Positions 11,615 to 23,700 of a stretch of 64,000 bases of DNA are shown piece after piece. Source of the stretch: Gnetum montanum. Its lineage: Eukaryota; Streptophyta; Gnetopsida; Gnetales; Gnetaceae. The DNA is taken from contig MNCI01023384.1 in assembly GCA_015680685.1 (NCBI GenBank), positions 155,872 through 219,871 on the forward strand. The letters run 5' to 3'. A program made the translations under genes and the position numbers. Under the pieces are notes generated by a model. That model did no database searches. It saw only the letters and a list, made by a program, of their open reading frames with translations, and had not been told where the DNA came from. Within the stretch, counting starts at the first letter, position 1. Every line of letters starts with the position of its first letter.

Positions 11615-12348
11615 TGTAGTGACTAAAAATGTCGATGGTTGGAACACTAAGGTCAATGGACAGATAGCCTATCCTCAAGTTCATGTGAGGGCATGTTGGA
11701 GGTGGAGGTGGGACATCCTAACAGTCTTGTTGATCAAACATGGACTTACTAGATGTGACCAAGGTGTAGCGTGGTTACTCATGATGTTGTTGTGAAATGG
11801 TGCTAAGTTTTCAAGTGGTGTCAATGGTGTTAACGATGTTGAGCATAGTCAAGTTTTTTACCAAAAAAAAGGGTGTCAACATACAGGGACTACTGCTTGA
11901 GCATAGTTGTAGGTGCAACTATGCAATGAAATAGCAAAAATATGCAAATGAAATGCTAAAAATGCAAAGAGAGAGAGAGAAGAAAAACACCACCCCAAAT
12001 GGGGTTGAGTGTAGTTAATACCAAAAGGGGTTAGAAGGTACATGGTATACAATAATCCTAGTCAAAAACATAGTCATAGTTTAGGGGATGCTTGGTCGCG
12101 AAGACCAGCAGTACGTCAAGGTGTTTGTGCCTGCCAAGTTGGTTGTTGCAGTGCACCATTGGCTACAGTGTTCTGGTGGACTACAGTGGGTTGCAATGGT
12201 CTACAACTTTGTTGACATGCCTTGGTTCTCTCTTGAGCACTCTTTGGGTTTGCAAATGCCAAGAGTGGATTGTCTCTCAAATTTGCCAATGCTTCAATTT
12301 TGGCTAATCTAGATTTTTTCCAACCCTAAGAATGTTGAGGGTAGAGGT

Positions 12349-12356
12349 ATTTATAG
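12349..12356 (-). promoter_or_regulatory. TATA box of element A 3' LTR
   Basis: The minus strand reads CCTATAAATACC. The same TATTTATAGG block occurs at the matching place in the right LTR of A (29799), in the LTR of B (43919) and in the LTR of E (63266), so it is conserved across the lineage. Confidence 0.7.
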
Positions 12357-12699
12357 GATTAGGTTTAGCATGAAATGTGGGATGGTTAGCATGTGGCAGA
12401 GGGGATGGTTGAGACTATGCTAAGCGTAGTCACTATTCATGTGGTGTACCGATGATGTTAACAATGTTATGCTTTATTATGCTCTACTAGACTTTATGAA
12501 ATTGTGAGACTGTGACTACATTACCAACTACCTATGCATGTGTCAAGAGGATCACAAGGTACTTGAAAAAAATGAAAATTTCGAGACTATGCTTTGGGAC
12601 TACACTCTCCACTATCTTGTGTGGTATCAAGTGTAGTTACAATTTTGGGGACAATAGGGAGGACAAAATAATGCATTTTGCTAACTATGCTTGCTGAAG

Positions 12700-13150
12700 G
12701 TGAGTTAGAGTTGAGCCAACTATTGATGCTACGTTGTAGAGGTCATTGGACACTATTCTAGCTAACTATGCTTAACTACACTCTAGATTGGGGAAGAGCG
12801 TAGTCTCACACTTAGGAAAAAAATTTGAGAAAAATGAAAATGTGTTGACTATGTTCTCCACTAGAGCCTGACTATGCTCCCAACTAGGGTTGAGCATAGT
12901 TACAACACTTAGAAAAATCTAAAAAACTAGGCCTTTCATGATAACTACGCTCTCCATGAGAGGCTGACTACGTTCTAGGGTAGTGGAGAGCATAGTCTTA
13001 GCACTTAGAAAAATCTACTGCAGCTAGCTTCACACTAACACTTAGAAAAAATTACAAAATTGTCCTTTGTGTTGACTATGCTTTCCACGAGAGGATGACT
13101 ACTCTCTAAGGAAGTGGAGAGTGTAGTTCCAACACTTAATAAAAATCTAT
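12700..13150 (-). repeat. U3 array of short inverted repeats (GACTATGCTC/GAGCATAGTC type), left LTR of A
   Basis: Blocks such as TGACTATGCTCTCCACTAG and GAGCATAGTC, followed by CAACACTTAGAAAAATCT, recur at roughly 80-130-base spacing. GACTATGCTC and GAGCATAGTC are reverse complements, so the array can form many hairpins or offer repeated palindromic binding sites. It lies upstream of the TATA box on the element strand, where enhancers sit in LTRs. Matching arrays occur in the right LTR of A and in B. Confidence 0.8.
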
Positions 13151-13178
13151 AGTCAAGATGCTATGGTTTGGATTTTAT

Positions 13179-13257
13179 AGTGTTTCATTGGCCCCTCTTT
13201 GTTGATGTTTGGAGGAGTGGCCTGAGAGACATTGAGAAAGAACTATAAAACACTACA
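13179..13257. other. Polypurine tract of element A inside an inverted repeat spanning the LTR edge
   Basis: On the minus strand CAAAGAGGGGCCAA directly precedes the 3' LTR start TGAAACAC. About 60 bases further into the internal region, the plus strand carries a partial reverse complement (GAGAAAGAACTATAAAACAC), so the LTR edge and PPT lie in an imperfect hairpin. The same arrangement occurs in C (50758-50830) and D (48768-48842). Confidence 0.75.
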
Positions 13258-14045
13258 GCAAGCTTGGCATCAACATAGCTCCTCCATGCATGGTTGGATG
13301 TCACTACACCATGCTCAAGAGTGCTGTGGATAGGGGCATACTAAATGGTAGGTGAAAAGTGAGAGAAGGAATAGGTGCAAATGGGGTATTATGATGCCAC
13401 GGCTGATGGTGACCAAGGCAAAAAAGTGGCTTGCCCTTGAAAACATTAACATCTCATCGGAGTGCTTGTGAGAGAATCAAAGTGTAGGTTTCGGGCTAGG
13501 TTGACAACATGCCCTTTTTTTTCAGAGTGAAATGCTTCCTATCAAGTGAATTGTACATCATTAGATGGGATTTGCTTCATCATTGATGAAATAGCATGGT
13601 GTCTATACAATAGATGTTTCCTCCTTGGGATGACTTATGTTACATTTTCTTGGGCTTTGATTGGTCGACAAAGGCTTCCCACGGGATGACTCATGTTACA
13701 TCTACCTTGGGAAGCTTGATGTTTGATGTAATATGTGAAGAGGGTGTTGTGTGGTCATAGCACGTGAGCATCAAAAGGGCTTGCTAGCTTTGCTAAATGG
13801 AGAATGGAAGGGTATTTGGATATAGGAGTAGATGTGCAAAGGCTATAATGGGCTGAGGTAGATGTGCACTCTTGAGAGGCTTAGCTAGTACAATCATGCA
13901 CATCAAAGAGATGTGATGATTTCTTATTGCGATGAAATGCATCTTTACATGATTTCCTGGGGCTTTATCTTACAAACATAACTCTAAGAAGACAAGAAAA
14001 TCACATAAGATAAAAAATGCCAAAAAAAATCATGTGGCGCCAAGT
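13258..14045. other. Element A 3' non-coding region
   Basis: This lies between the polypurine tract and the 72-base tandem array. I see no protein motif in any frame. Weak similarity to the matching part of C (about 50830-51700) supports its being ordinary element sequence. Confidence 0.5.
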
Positions 14046-14333
14046 TGTTACAAGTGCTCCAAAGGCTGCATCCATCGCAGGTGCTTAAAAAGCTCATAAA
14101 ATGATGAGGGGCCAAGATGTTGCAAGTGCTTCAAAGGCTACACCTATGGAAAGTGTGCAATAAACTAGTAAAATGGTGGGGGGCCAATATGTTGCAAGTG
14201 CTCTAAAGGTTGCATCCATGGAAAGTGCTCAAAAAGCCAGTAAAATGGCAAGGGACAAATATGCTAAAAGTGCTCCAAAGGCTGCACCCGTGGCAAGTGC
14301 TCCATTTTGGGACTACAACATGCTTGCCCTCGT
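14046..14333. repeat. Four tandem 72-base repeats
   Basis: Repeats begin at 14046, 14118, 14190 and 14262 with an exact 72-base period, recognisable by TGTTGCAAGTGCTCCAAAGG. 72 is a multiple of three, so any frame repeats every 24 codons. One plus-strand frame gives Cys-rich units (CCKCSKGCIHGKC), but a TAA is conserved in three copies. Minus frames give hydrophobic units with fewer conserved stops. The array lies between integrase and the 3' LTR, where env-like genes occur in some plant gypsy elements. I do not call it a gene. Confidence 0.85.
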
Positions 14334-14369
14334 GGTGTAGAAGGGGGGAAAGGGTGATGCTCACTCACT

Positions 14370-14945
14370 TTAGTGGTTGATTACAAACCTAGTTTAATGT
14401 CTTGGTAGATCATTTCTTTGCTAGTTTGAAGTCCTAGTAGATTTTGAACATAGTTTAAGGTCCTGCTAGATCATGCTATGCTAGTTTATAGTCTTAGTAG
14501 ACTGTTGTATGCTAGTTTAACATCGTGGTAGACATGCTATGCCATTTTAAAGTCATGGTGGACTACCAGTTTATAGTTACAATAGAAGCATTGTGCTAGT
14601 TTAACATCGTGACTCAAGGACGTGCTATGCTAGTTTAATGTCATAGAAAATGAGTTGTGCTAGTTTAGCATCATAGTAGATGAGCTATGCTAGTTTAATA
14701 TCATATCAGATGACTGTGCTAGTTTAACATCATAGTGGAATTCTATGCTAATTTAACATCATAGTAAACAAATGCAATGCTAGTTTAGTGTTATAGTAGA
14801 TAAACTAGGTGTATGCACCAATTTAACATCATAGCAGATGAGTGCTTCAATAGTTTAACATTGTAGCAGATGAGCTGCTTTGCCAATTTAGCATTATAGT
14901 AGACAAGCTATTTTGCTACTTGAACATGATAGTGGATGAGCTATT
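14370..14945. repeat. Degenerate tandem repeat (GCTAGTTTAACATCATAGTAGA type)
   Basis: GCTAGTTTAA plus CATCATAGTAGATGAGC-like phrases recur about every 40-60 bases. Related phrases (GCTAGTTTAAGGCC) are found at 24440-24640, just beyond the end of the antisense gene, and a weaker form at 18600-18660. A relic also occurs in element C near 55110. Confidence 0.75.
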
Positions 14946-15009
14946 ACCTTGCATTGTTAACATGTAATGTTGTATGTTAGATGTAATATAGCTTTAAGTA
15001 CACATGATT

Positions 15010-18000
15010 CACTGGATTGGCAACTCAATTCCATCTTGATTAGTAAGCTTGAATGCTCCATTGTCATAGGCTTGAGTGACCAAGAAAGGCCCTTCCTAGT
15101 TAGTTGAGAATTTATCCACAAGTTTGAAAATAGCCATTTCTTATTAGTTGAGGACTAGGTCTCTTTTCCTGATCGAGCACTAATGCTAGTTGTGAAGATG
15201 ATTTTGCCATTTCTTTTCTTCGTACCATTCAATGCGATCAAGCATGTGCATACACTCCTCCTCTATTGAGTTGAGGTCTATATCTCTTAACTCATTATTT
15301 TGACATTCATTGATGACGTCCAAGAGGATCACTTGGAACGATGGAGCTTACAATTCAAGTGAAAAAATTGCTTCAGATCCATAAAGGAGGCTATAAGGCA
15401 TCATACCTATTGTTGTTTGGTGTGCTGTGTGGTAGGCCCAAAGTGTGTAGGCTAGTTGCTCATGCCATCATCGTCTTTTGTTTCTTAGCATTTTCTTGAG
15501 AAGGTTGACGATGACCTTGTTGGCGGCCTTTGCTTGGCCATTTTCTTGAGGGTAGTATGACAACGAAAAGGAATTTTTGATGTCAAAGCACTCACAAAAG
15601 GCTTTAGTTTCAGCACTGCTAAACTGTGGCCTATTGTCTATTACTATGGTCATGGGTAAGCCGAAATGGATCACTATGTTATCTAACATAAATTTGCAAA
15701 CTTGTTGCGATGTCATCCTTCTAAGGGGAATAGCTTCAACCCACTTGGTGAAATACTTAGTGGTGGCTATTATGAAGCTATTCCCTATGGAGGACTTAGG
15801 AATTATGGGTCCAATGATGTCTAAACCCCAACGTTGGAATGACCATGTAATTTATGTTGTGGGTAATTTAGTTGGTGGAATGTGCATTAAGTTGCCATGT
15901 TGTTGACAAATGTCATATATTTTGACTTTTGAGACATAATCACTTTCCATGTGAGGCCAATAATAGCCTAGCCATTTAATTTTTTCTACCATTGCCCTAG
16001 GTGCTCTTTTTCCTCTACACAGTCCCTCATGAACTTGCTTAATGATCATTTGCGCATCACTATTGCTTACATAGGTTAGTAGTATGCCATCATAGGATTT
16101 GTGACATAGCATGTTATTGCCTATGATGATGTACTACGACAATCGTTTGGATACGGTGTCTTTTTGAGTAGTAATTAAGTGTTGCAAAGGCTCACCTTGT
16201 AGAAGGTATGTCTTGATATTGTTGTACCACTCTTTTACATGGGTAGAACTAACTATGGCTACGGATGCATCTTTGGTGGTTTACATGATAGGTGTAGTGC
16301 AATCTGCCACTGAGGTGGGTAATGTGTTGAACATGCTAGGCACAATGCTAAGGGCTAATGTTGCTAGTGTGTTGGTGATGGCATTTTTGTTTAGGGGAAT
16401 ATGTTGGACATTGAAAGTTGCAAAGTGTTGAAGCAGGTGCTTTGCCTGGTCATAGTAGGGCTGTAAATGTTGTGCCTTGTAGGCATAAACCTTCATTACC
16501 TAGTTAACCACTAATTGTTAGTCACCTCAGATTACTATGTGTTGGATCCTTAGATTGCACATTGCAAGGATGCCTTGGAGGAGACCTTCGTACTCCACCA
16601 TGTTGTTACTGCAAGGAAATGCAAAATGATATGTGAAGGGTTAGATCTCCTCAGAGGAAAACATGATAATGGTAGTGGCACTACTTCCTTGAGAGGTTGA
16701 AGCTTTGTCAAAATGCAAAAGTGCCTCATAGTTTTCAAGTACTCAGTTAATGCTATCAATGTTCTCGTTTGAGAATTCTAGTTCTATGTTGGCTTGATTT
16801 TTTACGGGTAAAGCCATGAGTTATGTGACTATATCTTGACCTTTTGTTGAGGCTTATGTGATGTAATATAGGTCAAACTCCACTATTATTGCTTTCCACT
16901 GTGTGATGTGACTACTTTTATAGATATTTTTTATTATGGCTCAGAGTACGTTGTTTTTGCAAATAACATTAACCTGACTGCGGAAGAGCTAATGCCTCCA
17001 CTTCTTTAATGAGAAGACTAGGGTGAGGTAGTGGTTTTGCACATCATTGTATTTCACCTCATAGGTTACTAATGCATGGCTCAAGTAGTAAACTAGGAAC
17101 TCTATGCCATTATCTCCATTTTGGCAAAGAAAAGAAGTGATGGACATGTTAGAAGTGGTAGGGTAGATGTAGAAAGGTTTTTATCTCCCTATGGACGGTG
17201 GACCATAGGCAATTGTGCCAACTCTTACTTAAGTTTGTCAGATGCTTGTTGGCACTGAGCAGTCCACTCAAAGTGGGCTCCCTTCTTAAGTAGATGTTGC
17301 ATTGGCTGTAGCTTATTGGTTAATTGAGCGATAAACCTACATATAAATTATAACCTACCTTGCAATCCTCTTAGCTCCTTAAGGTTGGCCAGTAGTGCTA
17401 GGTTGGTTATGGCCTTAACCTTGTTGGGGTCTATGCATATACCTACTTTGGATATCATAAAGCTGAGTATTTGGCCCGTTTTGATGCAAAAAACACACTT
17501 CTTTGGATTTAACTTAAGCTCATGTTTTAGGTGGCATTTAAGCACTAGGTATAGATCCTTTGCATGGTTGTGGATCACTTTGGACTTAATGGTAATGTCA
17601 TTGACATAGTTGTTGAGAAAACTAAGCATGTAATCACTAAAGATATATGTCATCATGTGTTGATACATCACTCTTATGTTCTTTAGTCCAAAAGGCATCA
17701 TGGTATAGAAAAATGTACCCTAGGAAGTCATGAAGGTTATATTGAGTTGGTGCTCAATGTTGATCCTAATTTGGTTATAGCTTGAGAACCTATCCATGAA
17801 GGACAATAAGGTGTGTCCAACCGTGGTATTGATCAGTTGATCCATACTAGGCAATGGGAAGTCATCTTTGATGGTTTCCTTATTTAGGTCCCAAAAGTTT
17901 ATGCAAATGCATATACTTCCATTTTTCTTAGGCACAACTATGATGTTTGAGACCTAGTCTACATAGTTAATAATGTAGGTGAAACAAACTTTGTAAAGCT

Positions 18001-18408
18001 TGGTGATCTCATCACATATTGCCTATGCTACCTTAGTCTAACCTTGCATGCTTTTTGCTTATCTGGTTTAATGCAGGAATCAAGGATGATATTGTGCTAG
18101 ACTAGCTTGGGGTCTAAGCTTGGCATGTCCTTGTATGACCATGAAAAGGCTTTGATGGTATCATTAAGTACTTTAGTGATGTCTTGGGCATGTTGGGGCT
18201 CTAGTGAGGAACTTAGTTTTAGCATTTTTACCTTGTCATTGGGTGTAGCCACAGGGATTTCAATAAGGGAATCTTTTGTGACATCCCTTGCCTCTAGATC
18301 GAGAGCCTTAATTAGATGCTTGGGCCAATCTAGTGGTGCATTTATGGATGTTAGGTACTCATTGTAGGTTGTAGGCTCAAGGTCTAAGCAATGAAGGTTG
18401 ATGCACAT
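15010..18408 (-). pseudogene. Element A pol: reverse transcriptase-RNase H-integrase
   Basis: The sense order runs right to left. A pre-RT linker (18408-18097, containing FSWSYKDMPSLDPKLV) is followed by RT (17935-17348). RT shows MPKKNGSICICINF, FPLPSMDQLI, MMPFGLKN and a catalytic box YVNDI, where the usual first Asp is Asn. RNase H follows at about 17340-16300 (LATLALS). Integrase includes a zinc domain at 16112-15852 (HEGLCRG, YYWPHMESD, ICQQHG) and the core at 15716-15468 (IDNRPQFSS, YYPQENGQAKAANK, catalytic Glu read as Lys). The integrase C-terminus ends near 15010. Many stops and altered catalytic residues mean no active enzyme. Confidence 0.9.
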
Positions 18409-18413
18409 GAGAC

Positions 18414-20735
18414 CTCGTGAGGAGTAAAGGTGAGAAGATTTGCTCGTGCATGGCCATGATGTTTTCTTACGATGATAAACTAGAAAACATCAAGAAACAC
18501 TTGTCTTAACAAAGTTAATATGCATAAATGGAAAAAGCAATGCAATGAAATTTGATGAAGTTGCATTCAAGTTGCTATAGAAGGTAAGCATTCTTGTGCC
18601 AATTTTAGGCCTTAGCAGGCCATATGCATGTCAATTTTAGGTCTTAGCAGATCGTGGACATGTCGAACATGCCATTTTGGGGAGGGCTAGCCATGTCCAA
18701 GAGTGGAATTAACTTGTGCATTTGTTAAGTAGTGAAGAATTATGATTTTGGGCTAAGTATGGTTGGGTAGGCTCTCACCCAACTATTCTTCCACCCAACT
18801 ATGCTCTCTATTGGATGTTCGGTGTAGAGCATAGTTCTAGATTGGTGGGTTATTAAATGATCCCAAGAGGGTATTAGGTGTAGCTTTACTAAGGTAAGTT
18901 TTCATTTTCTTGCTTTTTATCGCAACATTGGGAGCATAGTCTTGCTGCTGCTTTTGTAATCACTGCAAGTGGAGAGCGTAGTTAGGGAAGAGATGATGTG
19001 CTTAGACCTAGGATTAGCAAATGTCACCAAGGGAGAGAGAGCACTAGGTTGTCTACCATAGGTGTGTGTCAAGGAGAGGAGGTCATTGGCATCAACTAGG
19101 TACACTAACTACGCTCTCCCCATTTTTCTCATTTTTATTTTTTCATTTTTGTTGTCTATGTCAAGGGTTTCAGGGGTTTTAGGGAGTGTAGTCTTGTGTT
19201 CCTTCCCTATGTGTTTCATTGTGCTAGCAGTTGCTATAGTTGCACATCGTTCCAGTGTAGCACGGTAGTAGGAGGGTGTGGCAATAGGGAGGCTTTCTAT
19301 GGTAGGGGATCTTACTATGTACCACCCTCTATAGCACAAGTGCATGTGGACTAGGGCATGTGAAAAATTTTGGGGGTCATGGGATTTTATGGGATGTAAG
19401 AAAACCATGGAGGTCATGTTTGTTGTCATGTGGTGCATCACAGTCATGGGTGCTATTATCATTACACGTCATGAAGTGATTGTTGGGAGCTACCAACACT
19501 ATCATGGACCATGATGTTTATTTTATTCTAGGGTTTTGGCCCCTGTGTAGGGTTAGGGCTATGAGGTCCATGGCCCCAGGGAGCTATAGTTGCCACTATG
19601 CACCATTCATTTTTCCTCTCTTGTTTCTTTTATCTTTTGGGGAGCATAGGGGTTTAGAGTTGAGGAAGAGTGCACACTTGTGGTGTAGCTTCAGGGGAGC
19701 CACAGTTGCCATTGTGCTTCATGTGACATGACTACAGAGGATGCTAAGGTTCTAGCAGCAACTAGGGGTGACCTACCACAAGGGGGGGATGAGGGGTGAG
19801 GTGGGGATCTATCTTTGCATTTTTTTATCTTTTGATGTGGGGCAGTGGTCAAGCACTGCGAGGGTTGTGGGAGCCATTACACTCCATGACATAGCCACAA
19901 GGGACCATGGGGATGATTAGTTGTAGGGCACGTGTTGCTAACCTTTTGTTTTTGTTTTATGTTTTTAGGGTAGCAGTAAAGGCATTTCCTACCATGGTTA
20001 AGGCAAGGTGAGGCTTAGCTAGGCATGACACCATAGGAAGACTACGCTCTCCACGGCTGTGGGTGGAGAGGGCAATTTGCTAAGATGCTGGCCTTACTAA
20101 GTGTTTATTGAAATGTGTCTTCCAAAATATGCATCTTTTGGAACTATGCTCTTCATGTTTGAGTGCATAATTAGGGTAGTCCTAGAGTTAGTTAAAATTT
20201 TGATTCCTTTCTAGACTATGCTTTCCACTGAGGTAATCCAGAGTTAGAAAAAATTTCTTTTTTCCAAAATATGCTCTCAACTGAGGTAGTCTAGAGTTAG
20301 AAATTTTTTTGGCAAAACTGTGTGAACTATGTGTGATGCTAAACTACCTATAAACACGTGCTATACCCCAATGAGTGCCAGGCACGTTGAATAAGTTAAG
20401 TGATGTACTACACCCGTGAGGCTATAGAGTGTATTGCCAAAATTGGGAATTTTTGCTAGTTTGTGTTGTATGTTGCTAGTTTTGCTAATTTATCTTAGTA
20501 ATTTAATGCCAAAATTTGCATCTATGTATGTATACTAAAACTTTGCCTATTGCTTGGTGGTTGCAGGGTGTTGCTAAAACTTGTTCTGATAGTAGTTGAG
20601 CTCGTGGGAATCCTGTGTTGCATGAGCGAACTTGTCCCTAACACACTTGCACCAGATATGTGAGTGGGCCATCAAGCAATGTGGTTCTAGCTAGGGGCTT
20701 GTGAGTTCTTGAAATAGCTATTGCAGTAGTTTAAT
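18414..20735. other. Upstream flank of the antisense gene, no gene seen
   Basis: No convincing coding region is visible. It holds isolated copies of the LTR-type palindromic motif (ACTACGCTCTCC and GAGCATAGT), for example at about 18790-18835, 19106, 20039 and 20215. By position it could contain the promoter of the antisense gene, but I cannot point to a specific core promoter. Confidence 0.45.
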
Positions 20736-23700
20736 ATGATAATGTGGCCACAGTTGGCAGTGGAGGTTGCTAGTGCTATCATCGAGACGTTGCTACCTAA
20801 GGCTAATTGGGGCATCCTATAGTTCATCTCAGATGAGTTCATTGCTAATGTTGATGGGGTAGGTGGTCTAGGTAGAGGGCCTAGGAACACTAAGCATTTA
20901 TCCAAGGTATGATACACGATGGGGTTTTCTTGTTATAACAAGACCAACACTCTTTTTATGGCACTATGGGTGCATGCCTTGTTCTAGAATCCACTTGGAA
21001 CCATCTACTGCATTGGAGGGTAAGTGATTTTATGGTTCCCATAGTGTTTCTTGCTACTAGCTCATGTTAAATTTCTAATGGCTTGTGATTAATGCTAGGT
21101 TCAGAATTTATGAGGAGGACCTGCATGATGAGATGGATGCTTTAGCCTTAACCTGCATAGCCTTGGAGGTGCTCTTCTCTAACACAAATGTTTAGGAAGC
21201 TATGATTGAGCAGGTGGGGCCCAATTTGGAGGTATACCCCTCCCTATACCCAAAGGCATATGAACGATGTAGGACCCACGGTTGGTTGGATGAGGAGTAG
21301 GCTACTGGTGAGATTAACATTGAGGAGATGCTTGTAGTGCCACCCCCATCTCACACCTCATTTGTGCCATGTACGTATCTATGTTTTGGCTCATGTGGTT
21401 GTTTGTGTATGCCTTTCAACTTGCCTCATTAGCTTGATGCTGACATTAACTATGTTGTGTTGTAGCGATGATTACCTTAGCTGAGGTGATAGTGATAACC
21501 ATGGATCACACAAAGCCCATCCTCATCATGAAGTATGACAATGTGAAAATTGCACAACACTGGTTGTACCACAAAGAGCCAGATGCACTGATGGATCAGC
21601 TTACACATGTTGGGTTGATGAACCAATTCTTGGCCCTTAGCCTAAGTATCTTAGTGGCCAAAATGGTCATCATCATTGACTCCTTTAGTAGCGATGTTAG
21701 GAAATTCATCACCTAGGTGGGCAATGTGACAGTAGTGTTGGATCTCAATGAAGCCTTCTTCATTGATCTTTTTGGCATTTTCACTGATGGCTCGATAATT
21801 ATTAATAAGGCTAGTAGGGAGGTGGACTATAGAGGGGAGATTGAGGATTGGTTGGGGGCCACTTGATCTCACAAGGGCATCCCTATCAAAGATGTGTTAG
21901 TGCCTGAGGTGCAGGAGCTCTATCCTCTCTTTTGTACTTATGCCTTTCCAAAGCTACTTTTCCATGGAAAGATCCTTGGGGTGGAAGAGGCATGGGGGAT
22001 GCAAGAGGTGCTACTAGAGGGCACAAGGCTCAACTGGGTAGTGTACATAGCCATTGACCTACATGCAGAGATCTCTAGGCTATGGTTCAACCTCTAGGTG
22101 AAGTCCCACATCCATTTTTCATTCTTTGTAGGATACCTGCGAAGGTTCATGGAGCTCTTGGTTATGTGAGATGATGGGTGATGGGTGATGGGTGATGTAG
22201 AATTGTGAGCAGTAGTCCAAGCCATGGATCAGACATATGTTCTCAACCACACATATGTAGGATCCTCCAGATAGTATTAATGAGTCATTATCCATAATGA
22301 CCAAGGGTCTCGTAGGGCACTTACATTACTCATGTGATAGTGTAGGTGAGGGTCCTCTAGGTGGCACTAGGGATGTAAACAAGGTATATTGCTACATAGT
22401 AGAGTTGATGGGGCCATATAAGGCTAAGATGAAGAGGCCATGTCCTCAAGAGGAAGCTACTCTTGAGATTAGGAAGCCAAGCAACAAAATGATCTGCATC
22501 AAGCTTTAAAGCTTGCATGCAGATGTTGCAAGTTAGTATGTTTATACTCTTAGATGCCTTAGTTGTACTTATGTATATGTTTATATTTTTATGTTTTTCT
22601 ATTAATTAGCTAATTATGTGCTATGTGTGATGACATGCCCTACATGTACATGTATTAATTATAGGAAAAGAAGAGAGGATTGTAAGAGCACCAGCCAAGG
22701 TAGTAGTGGATGAAGCACTTCCTCAAGTTGAGGAGGAGGATCCCCAAGGAGATGATCCTCACAAGGTGACATAGGTCCTTTGGTAGTTGAAGGAAGAAGG
22801 ATTGCTCCACCCCAATGGGGATGATTTTGATGCTCTATTTGATGGCACATAGTTGGATGACCCCCCTGCACTCATGGTTGAGGGCTTGTTAGGTGATCTA
22901 CTCTTATTGCCAATTGTCTTTCCTTATTTGCTCTAGTATCTTTAGTTGTTAGGCCACATGCTAATTGTATCTTTGCATTGTAGCATCAAATATTCCCACT
23001 AGTGGTCCCACATCTATCTACCGCATGGAGCCATGGGTAGATATGCTAGATAAATTCACCTTCATGGAATATGTCATTGAGGACATGATGAACTGCTTGT
23101 GGCAAGTGGACTTGGAACTTGGTATGTGTGAAATGTTTTCATTTTATGCTATCCTACTTACTAATTAAATGCTTAGTTTTTAGCTAAGATTGTTCAGTTG
23201 TTGCATGTCTACAAGTCCTAGGCTACAGTGGGACTTGAGTAGGGTAGCCAAGGTGGATGCCATCCTTGACCTCCCCCTTGAAGTTCATTAAGTGCCTTGT
23301 CACATGTACGAGATATCTAACAAGTATGCACTTTCCTGTGTGAAGGTGTTGTGGGTCTGTAGGCACTCAAATGAGCACCTATGGAAATGCGTACATGAAC
23401 TATAGGAGAGGGTGACTAGCCAGGATGAGAAGATCAAAGATCTTCAGTCTAGATACAACTTCATAGCGGCTAGGTCATAGGAAGATGGCACCTAGTGTAT
23501 CTTTAAGATCGAGTATGCTAGATATTGGATAGCTCTCAGAGGTAAGAACAAAGTCACGTGGGAGCTGATAGAGCAGTAGTTCCAAATGGATTTTCTCGCC
23601 CAAAAGAACCAAGATTGGAAGAATTACAAAACTAAGGTTTATTGGTGGGGACAGACGTAGAAGAACCACAAGCATCAGTATAAGTGAGAGCGTGATGCGT

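Larger units (their letters stand above)
11615..13187 (-). repeat. Element A 3' LTR
   Basis: In plus orientation it starts TGTAGTGACT and ends GTGTTTCA; on the element's strand it is TG...CA. It is 1573 bases, against 1543 for its partner at 29068. A TATA box on the minus strand (plus TATTTATA at 12349-12356) sits before a G-rich segment. The U3 part, from about 12700 to 13187, is the palindrome array listed separately. PPT-like sequence adjoins its right edge, which identifies it as the 3' LTR. Confidence 0.92.

Noticed and set aside
14046-14333. Cys-rich repeats as a zinc-knuckle protein
   Set aside because: A TAA is conserved in three of the four copies of that frame, so the array was amplified with the stop already in place.
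15577-15906. 109-codon plus-strand frame
   Set aside because: Shadow of the integrase of element A.
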